From Schistosoma mansoni (taxonomy: Eukaryota > Platyhelminthes > Trematoda > Strigeidida > Schistosomatidae): a DNA stretch of 64,000 nucleotides. Positions within the stretch are counted from its first letter, which is position 1; each line of letters starts with the position of its first letter. Below the pieces are notes generated by a model. The model did no database searches and had not been told where the DNA came from. It saw only the letters and a program-made list of their open reading frames with translations. The stretch spans positions 1-64,000 of the forward strand of contig NW_017386000.1 in assembly GCF_000237925.1 (NCBI RefSeq), read 5' to 3'. Position numbers and translations under genes: made by a program. Of this stretch, positions 57,010-64,000 are shown in pieces.

Positions 57010-57560
57010 AACCTCCAATTAGACTGACAAGGTTGTAAGATGTTTACTAAATGAGTTCGTGATAGAGAAACATATCTAAATCATCCGTAATGGATGAAGA
57101 TAACGACAAGACGACGCTATTTAATGATAATTACAAGTCAGTTTGCTGACCGATTTTGATAATAGTTTCATCAACTTTATCGATCATAAAACGTGATCAT
57201 CAATTCATGACAATGCTTTATGACGATGTCATGAAACCATAATGTTTGGCTAGTTATAGTGTTGATTTGAGATAAGATAGTGGAAAGTTGGTACTGTTGT
57301 TATGGGTGATTGTGTAATATCAGAAGCTCGTAGTGTTAACATTATGTTAATTTCAACAGTAGGTCCTGGAGTTTTGGTTTTAAATGTTTGTTTGACCAAC
57401 AACTACCTGATACTTTAGTTGCTATACTGCTGCAGTACGAAATTACCTAATTTGGTGACATTACGGTTTCAACCGTGTCCGTCTCTTCAGGCAACTAATA
57501 TGATAGCCCAAGTCATAGTCCCAAATACGTAAGGCGATAACGACTATGATGGGCTTAGTG
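57010..57560. repeat. Interspersed repeat (copy B), empty-site relative of 18469-19257
   Basis: It aligns with 18469-19257 but lacks the SM-alpha insert: the sequence passes through a single ACTAATA (near 57495, in 'ggcaactaatatgatag') into 'cccaagtcatagtccc'. It contains about 100 bp more before that point. The family is not identified. Confidence 0.6.
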
Positions 57561-58375
57561 AAAAATGTTAAAGACTGTTCAAATAATTACTAAATTCAAA
57601 TGACATAGAGAAGATATAACGCAGCGCATGCACATGCCAGGTTAACATGCAGGTTGGTGTGGCATATGACAAATTAAAAATAATAAAGTCGTTCGAAAAT
57701 GTCTTTTATGAAGTTGAGACAACCTGTAGGACTACAGTTAGGAATATGACGAGTTACAATATAGACTTTTCATAAGAAGTTACTGTAGTTAGCTTGGTGA
57801 CATTTATAAACACATGAAAAAGATGGCTAGAACTAAGAAATGTTAAATAATTCCTGAATCCGACATGCTTCGTCTGTAAACAACACACCTTTTCATAGTA
57901 CTATGTTGTAGTATGGGGCTACTAAATATATCTTACACCAAAAACGTTTTTTGTATGAAATATATACGGCTAGTCTAAGTGGAAATATATACTAGTTAAG
58001 CCAAATCAGTAAACCATACAGCAAAATAGCAAAACTCGCCTGGATTATTTTCAGGGATTAGATCAACTAATAGATTTGACGTATATAAGGCCAGTTGTGA
58101 CAAAAAACAATGACCCAAAAGCAACCAGATTGAACACGCAGTATTCCAAGCAGTTCCTGGATGTGCGTGATGCTATTCACTTTGTCACTCAGTCGATTTT
58201 GTGAAAGTCCAAGAGTTTAGATAAATACTTGGCTTTCAGCGTATAAACAATCTGAAATGAGATTAGGATTACAGAAAGTTTCACTGGTGGCCTGCTTGAA
58301 TATCAAGGCTACCTATTTCTGTCATCTAAATATTTCAACAAGTTGTCTGTTTTTTATCCGTTTTAACACTTCATT
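57561..58375. other. No gene recognised
   Basis: AT-rich DNA up to the next LINE. No supported frame or RNA. Confidence 0.4.
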
Positions 58376-61310
58376 ATGTCCATTAATCGCGTAACCTATA
58401 CGGACGCATTTATGAAAAGCTTACGTCCTTTTGCTGCAGAAATTACAAAAAAGCACGATAAGAGACATCGTGGTGGTTGGCGATATGCATTAAAGAGAAT
58501 GAACATTAATCAAATATAGATTCGCAAGCTGCTAAATTCTAACTGGCGATCACTAATTAACAAGTTGGACTATCTTCAATTCCTACTAAGTCAAAACATG
58601 TATCGTAATTGTGGTGTCATCACAATTCAAGGATCTTGGTTAACTGATTTACAGGACGATTTCTTGGTATCACTACTTGATTTCAATATCTACCGTCAGG
58701 ATCGATCAAGAAATAAAAAGAGGTGTAGCAGTGGTGTAGCTACGTTTGTAAACGTTAACTAGTGTTGATCTTTTTTTGCTTGTTTCAAGTTTTCAAATGA
58801 TTTAATCGGCTGTCTAACTTTAAGATGCTCCCCAAACACCTGAATAAATACAAATATGTCTATGTTACCAACATCTACATTACTCCAGACTGCACATCAT
58901 CTGCGCTATCTGTTTTGGTTGACGAATTTACTGAATTCGCTGTTGCTGTCTTCAGTTGTTCACTTTCACTAGTATGTGGAGATTTCGATTCATGTGACTG
59001 TAGCTTCCTTACATCACTAGGTAACCAAAATGTACTAGACTTTCCAACTCCTTTGGATGCTCATTTAGACTTAGTTTTAATAATGATGCGAGTACATAGG
59101 CGACTCGCAAACGTGCTCCGTTGTCTAGCTTGGGTCACTGTATAATTCGCGTTCCACCTAAAATATATGGAAAACATGGAAAGAATACATCCTCACACCA
59201 GCCCAAAAAGTCATATCTAGAAATTACTCAAAAGGAAATGTACGAAATCTGAAAAACATGTTTCGTACGACTAACTGGGAATTATTTACAGATGACTCAC
59301 TGGAAAACACCACTGATGTTATTACCTGCCATCCTAAATTGTGCTTTGATATTTGTTTTCTTACTGAAACCTTCTTTTTAAGTTTTGATCGACTTACACC
59401 TCTACAACTTAAACGACTACGGAGGTTAAAAAGAAGAATGTATAGCGAGGAAAACTCTTTTGAAGTTCGCAAGCTAAATGGTCAAATAAACCTGGAGATT
59501 AGACGTCTCAACTCTATGTTTACTCAGAAACTCCTATCTTGTAAAAAGTCTCCAAGTATGTGGAAACTCTTTGAAGAACTTACAGGGGACAGGCAGATTA
59601 GAAGCGATAACCAGCTGAAAGTTTGTCACTTAAATAAGTCTTTTGTGCGTCAGTCACCTGACGTCATGCTCCTTATATCCACCCACAGGTTTGAAGAATA
59701 ATTGTGTTTCCAGCTTCCCTGAAAATGATTTACAAAAACATCTCCAGTCACTTAATTCATCCCAATGTCTGGGACCTGATGGTAGCCCAAACCTCCTCTT
59801 AAAAAAAGGGGTTACGTTCTATGTTATCCATTCACGAATATCTTTAACAGATCCTTCCCGACTAATCTCATACCGAAAATGTGAAGAAAGATAAAGATAA
59901 TCCCCTACCTAGGAAAGTATCTGATGACAAAAATGTGAAATTTAGACCTATAGCAATAACTTCATCTTACCTCAAAATAATGGAAGAAATTATTGATACT
60001 CTCACTTCAACCCGCAATAAAAGAGCACTATGATTCGTATCAGTTTGCTTATAAATGCAAAAAAGCACGTTAGATGCCGTTGCTGTTCTGCATCATAATA
60101 TAGTGTTTGGCTTGGAAAAGGCTAAAACGTATGTTCGATACGCTTTTCTGGACCATAATTCTGCTTTTGATTCTATTCCAAGACACCTCTTACTTAACAA
60201 GTTGACCAGCGTCAACACTGACTCCTGGATAACCAATTGGCCATGTTCCTACCTTTCTGGAAGAGAACCGTATACTGTGTTTGAAGGAATGTGTTCAACG
60301 TCTACTCTGTCTACTGAAGGTGCGTCATGAGGAGCTGTTCTTTTACCTCCTCTTTTCCCTTTTTTCTGCATGATCTGCCTTCTTCCACAGAAAACACTTT
60401 TGTGAAATATGAGGACGACCCCACTGTGTGCATGCCAGTTTCTAACACCTTACATCCCATAGAAATGAATGAGTTTTCGTCCTGTAATGAATGATGATCT
60501 GTTGTTAATGGTCTGTTACTCAATCCATCTAAATTTCAGGCTGTTAACTTTATCCTGATACATAGACAGCACCCATATACTATTTTGGTATCCCATAATG
60601 CTTGTGCCATTGGAGACTCATTAACACAGTGTCGAAGGTCAATTATCTTGGTGCTACTTTTTCCACTGATCTCTCCTGGAATTATCATGTTTTACTGTCA
60701 TCGAAAAAAGTTTACCGTTTGACTTGCTACATAAAGAGGCTGCATGCTTTTGGGATTACTCACCATTTACTCATACAATTTGTAAATTCCTGCATATTAC
60801 CTATTATTCTTTGCTGTTCCTCATTATTCTTTCCAGGGTTTTTGAGAAAAGACTTCGCTGTACTGCGAAGATTGCTGAAAGCAGTTTGCGAGGTGTGGTT
60901 GATCTTTTGAGGTCATTATAAATATGCTTGTGGATAGACATCTGAAGTCTTGCAAACTCCTGGCAGGTGTTCTCTTATCTGATACTAAATATCTACTCCA
61001 CTCATATCTTCTGGCAGAACGATACGTAAATACATTAAAATTCATGCATGCAAGCAAATTTATAAAAGTTCCGTAACACCTTACTTTGCGAATATACAGT
61101 ATGGAAAACAGATTGTTAGAGTGAACCTAGTAAATAACCTGTATTCTGAAGCATGTCTCAAATTTGATAATGTTTATGGACTCGTATTTTTCACCTTTTT
61201 TCATTCTTGAAAAATTTTTGGGGGAGGAAAATACTTGTTGAAATACATCGTGCTGAGAATTATATATTGTACCGGAATACAATATTGAATAAAGCCATTA
61301 ATAATAATAG
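58376..61310 (+). pseudogene. Decayed LINE with endonuclease and RT (third LINE type)
   Basis: It may begin with a short basic frame (ATG 58376, 47 codons). The endonuclease is at 58565-59140: 'CGVITIQGSWLTDLQDDF', then 'VYVTNIYITPDCTSS' and 'SLSLVCGDFDSCDC', with frame breaks. A linker frame (59258-59701) has 'PLQLKRLRRLKRRMYSEENS' and 'INLEIRRLNSMFTQKLLSCK'. RT pieces are at 59700-60600: 'SSQCLGPDGSPNLLLKK', 'STLDAVAVLHHNIVFGLEKA' and 'YAFLDHNSAFDSIPRHLL', then a degraded catalytic region near 60395. The C-terminal domain (60602-60910) has 'NTVSKVNYLGATFSTDLSW' and 'FVNSCILPIILCC'. The 3' end is 'gaataaagccattaataataatag' (about 61287-61311). Heavily broken, and different from the other LINEs in the window. 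Confidence 0.8.
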
Positions 61311-63303
61311 TACTAACTTTATAGTCCAAACTCACCGTAAGTTTCCGGAGTATTGTCTTCGTTGTTAGGCAATGGAACTCGAAAATTGGAAATTGGGCAG
61401 TCAGTGGTTGGAAGAAAAGGTATTCTAGGATAGTCCATGGTTTAAGACAGAATGAAACGTTAACGGAAGAAACAGTATGGAGAAATAGGTCCAGATAACC
61501 ATTCAGTCCTTACTCATGCTGCTAGCCAATGTCTATTTACGTCATTTAAAGGCCACATTTGCTAGAACTTGATGTTTTAACAAGTTTTCTTCGCCGAAGC
61601 ATGTAAGTGCTATCAAAGCTTGCTAGTGAACCATCGTAGCTACTAATTAATATAGATGACCATTTGTTAGTATCGACTGAGCTAGTACTCTATGAGTACT
61701 AGTCAACATTACAATACGACAATACACGTGTGTATTAATCGGAGGACGAATAGAATAATGGGTTAACATAAGTTAAAGTGTGAACAGGGATTAATGATAG
61801 GCTACGTTTATTTAGTAGGGCTCACCAATCAGAATTATGGTCTACTTCGTTATTAGTACTGCTCTAATAGTAGACCTTATCCTAAAATTGTAGACCTGTC
61901 ATGATGTGACCACCTAATCTATAAGATCTTACGTGGAAGTCACATTATTGTCTACACTGACTCTTCCTATCGTAAGAATCACGAATACGGTGTTACATAC
62001 TTCTGGAAAACACATTTAGTCTGGAGATAGAACAACATATTTGATATGGATAGAAGAGATAAGTTATATAAGAATGATCATGCCTGAATGGATTAGACAT
62101 GGCATCCGATGAATTGAATCAATTAATCCCCCCTTCCTCATTGTTGGTTTTTTCCGAGTTAAGTGTTGAATAACTATTTTCTCAGTTGTCTCATGTTTGG
62201 CTTTGAGGATTGTGTGGTTGAAGCACAGTGATATTATAAATCTATACAACTTCATATCTTAAAATTTCATTTTACTAACCTTCCTTTGGTCATATCGATT
62301 AATAGATTATAGTGTTGTAATAGTTTCAAACAAATGATCGACATAGAATCTCTTCAACAACAATATTTCAGTACGTAGGTTCGCACCTAATATTCGTGTT
62401 GTTCCGTTGTACTATTTAAACTTGGATTAATATTAATTTGGTTATTTATTCTCTGAAGAAGTGGCTTACACTAAGTCACGAAACGTCAGAAAATCTAATT
62501 TTTTTACTCCATTGGGATATTACAAATATGTTATTTACTTATAAATATGGGGTCATTATATATTACGACACATAGGAATAGGTCCGCAAAACAGTCCCTT
62601 AACTCTTGCATGAGGCATCCCGCATCGTATCATGGACTTTTACCATGTTCGACAGAACGCTCATAAATTATTGATCATCTGTCTGAATTTGATATCGTTT
62701 AGCCCAAGGGATGACTTATCTAGGAATTAGTGACTTTACCTTGACCCTACACTATACCATTGTGATGGATTGAAGGAAATCTAAATCACTTATTACATGG
62801 GTGGTTTGATTATGATCTTGAAATCGCTCAATTAGGATTTTGGATAACAATTGACTTCTTTTTTATCGTCTTCAATGGCGACGACAGTATGAGGACACAA
62901 AAATAGTCTATGGTATTTGAGCAAAGCACTTTCATGCTGGCTCTAAAATTGTACCTACAGTCGCGAACGAAAACTATTTCCTACCCAGGAGTACTCTATT
63001 TCTATGTAAGCGCATGTAAAATAATTTCAAATCATTTCGATGATCACTACCGTCAGTACTAACACAGGTTTTTCAATCGTCCACTTTTCTACGACGTAAC
63101 ATACTCACGTTTGAGTATCATCTGGAAAAATGATAAGATTCCGATTTAATAATGAGTCATTTCGTGTATTACTTTTCCTGTAAAAACTCGTGTTTAATCA
63201 TTAATGATATCTGTAAAATTGCCATATTATAGTTTGTTTTAGTCACTTGCTTTAAAATAACCACGCTTTGTAGTTCTCACTTCGTTTTCCTAAACTCGTG
63301 GCG
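61311..63303. other. No gene recognised; ETF1 upstream region
   Basis: It contains the repeat at 62060-62240 and otherwise AT-rich DNA. The ETF1 promoter should lie in the last few hundred bases, but no core element stands out. A possible 3' splice site (gctttgtag, about 63264-63272) lies 31 bases before the ATG. Confidence 0.4.
62060..62240. repeat. Interspersed repeat, copy B
   Basis: It matches 19880-20060, with the shared 'gttgaataactatttt.c.cagttgtct.atgtt' and 'gattgtgtggtt'. The following 62450-62560 ('ctctgaagaagtggcttacactaagtcacgaaacgtcag') resembles sequence I associate with Penelope-like elements, but this is not proven. Confidence 0.45.

Positions 63304-64000
<697 letters not shown>

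Overview
The window is animal (eukaryotic) genomic DNA, about 35-38% GC by eye, and almost certainly from a blood fluke of the genus Schistosoma. Three lines of evidence agree. The host genes have 31-46 bp micro-introns, which is typical of schistosomes. The repeats match known schistosome families: Boudicca-like gypsy elements, RTE-clade (SR2/Perere-3-like) and CR1-like LINEs, Penelope-like elements, and an SM-alpha SINE carrying a hammerhead ribozyme. The three recognisable genes are ordinary metazoan genes. Species and chromosome cannot be told from the sequence.

Host genes: (1) FAM136A (+) has three coding exons at 37697-37792, 37826-37966 and 40415-40636. (2) MRPS25, mitochondrial ribosomal protein mS25 (-), has three exons between 47965 and 47325. 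(3) ETF1, release factor eRF1 (+), starts at 63304 and runs off the window in its fourth exon with the NIKS, YxCxxxF and GGQ motifs all present. A cluster of short protein-like reading frames on the minus strand at 15480-16727 may be an unidentified gene or pseudogene.

Mobile DNA fills most of the rest. 384-1634 is a 620-bp tandem duplication followed by an LTR-like block. 3530-4985 holds RTE fragments split by a short repeat. 8387-12362 is a CR1-like LINE with an intact PHD-finger ORF1 and a broken ORF2. 12547-15283 is a decayed gypsy element. 17827-18468 is a LINE 3' fragment. 18858-19200 is an SM-alpha SINE with ribozyme, inserted into a repeat whose empty-site relative lies near 57.49 kb. 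19258-19829 is a Penelope 3' fragment. 21400-26180 is a young gypsy element with nearly identical LTRs and a CTAG target duplication, but with its integrase core deleted. 26635-29412 is a CR1-like LINE broken by one indel and two nonsense codons. 30643-33000, 42800-47170 and 50480-52960 are RTE elements; the middle one is a nested mosaic containing a second RTE family, a Penelope insertion with inverted arms and a 200-N scaffold gap. 54440-56150 is a decayed gypsy element and 58376-61310 a decayed LINE.

No wholly new system was found. The best leads are the SM-alpha/hammerhead insertion with terminal inverted repeats and a paralogous empty site; the Penelope insertion with identical 240-bp inverted arms and a 12-bp target duplication; a first FAM136A coding exon that would be in frame with an AUG supplied by the trans-spliced leader; a short ORF kept between pol and the 3' LTR in two gypsy copies; and a small repeat family whose reading frame stays open in three copies.
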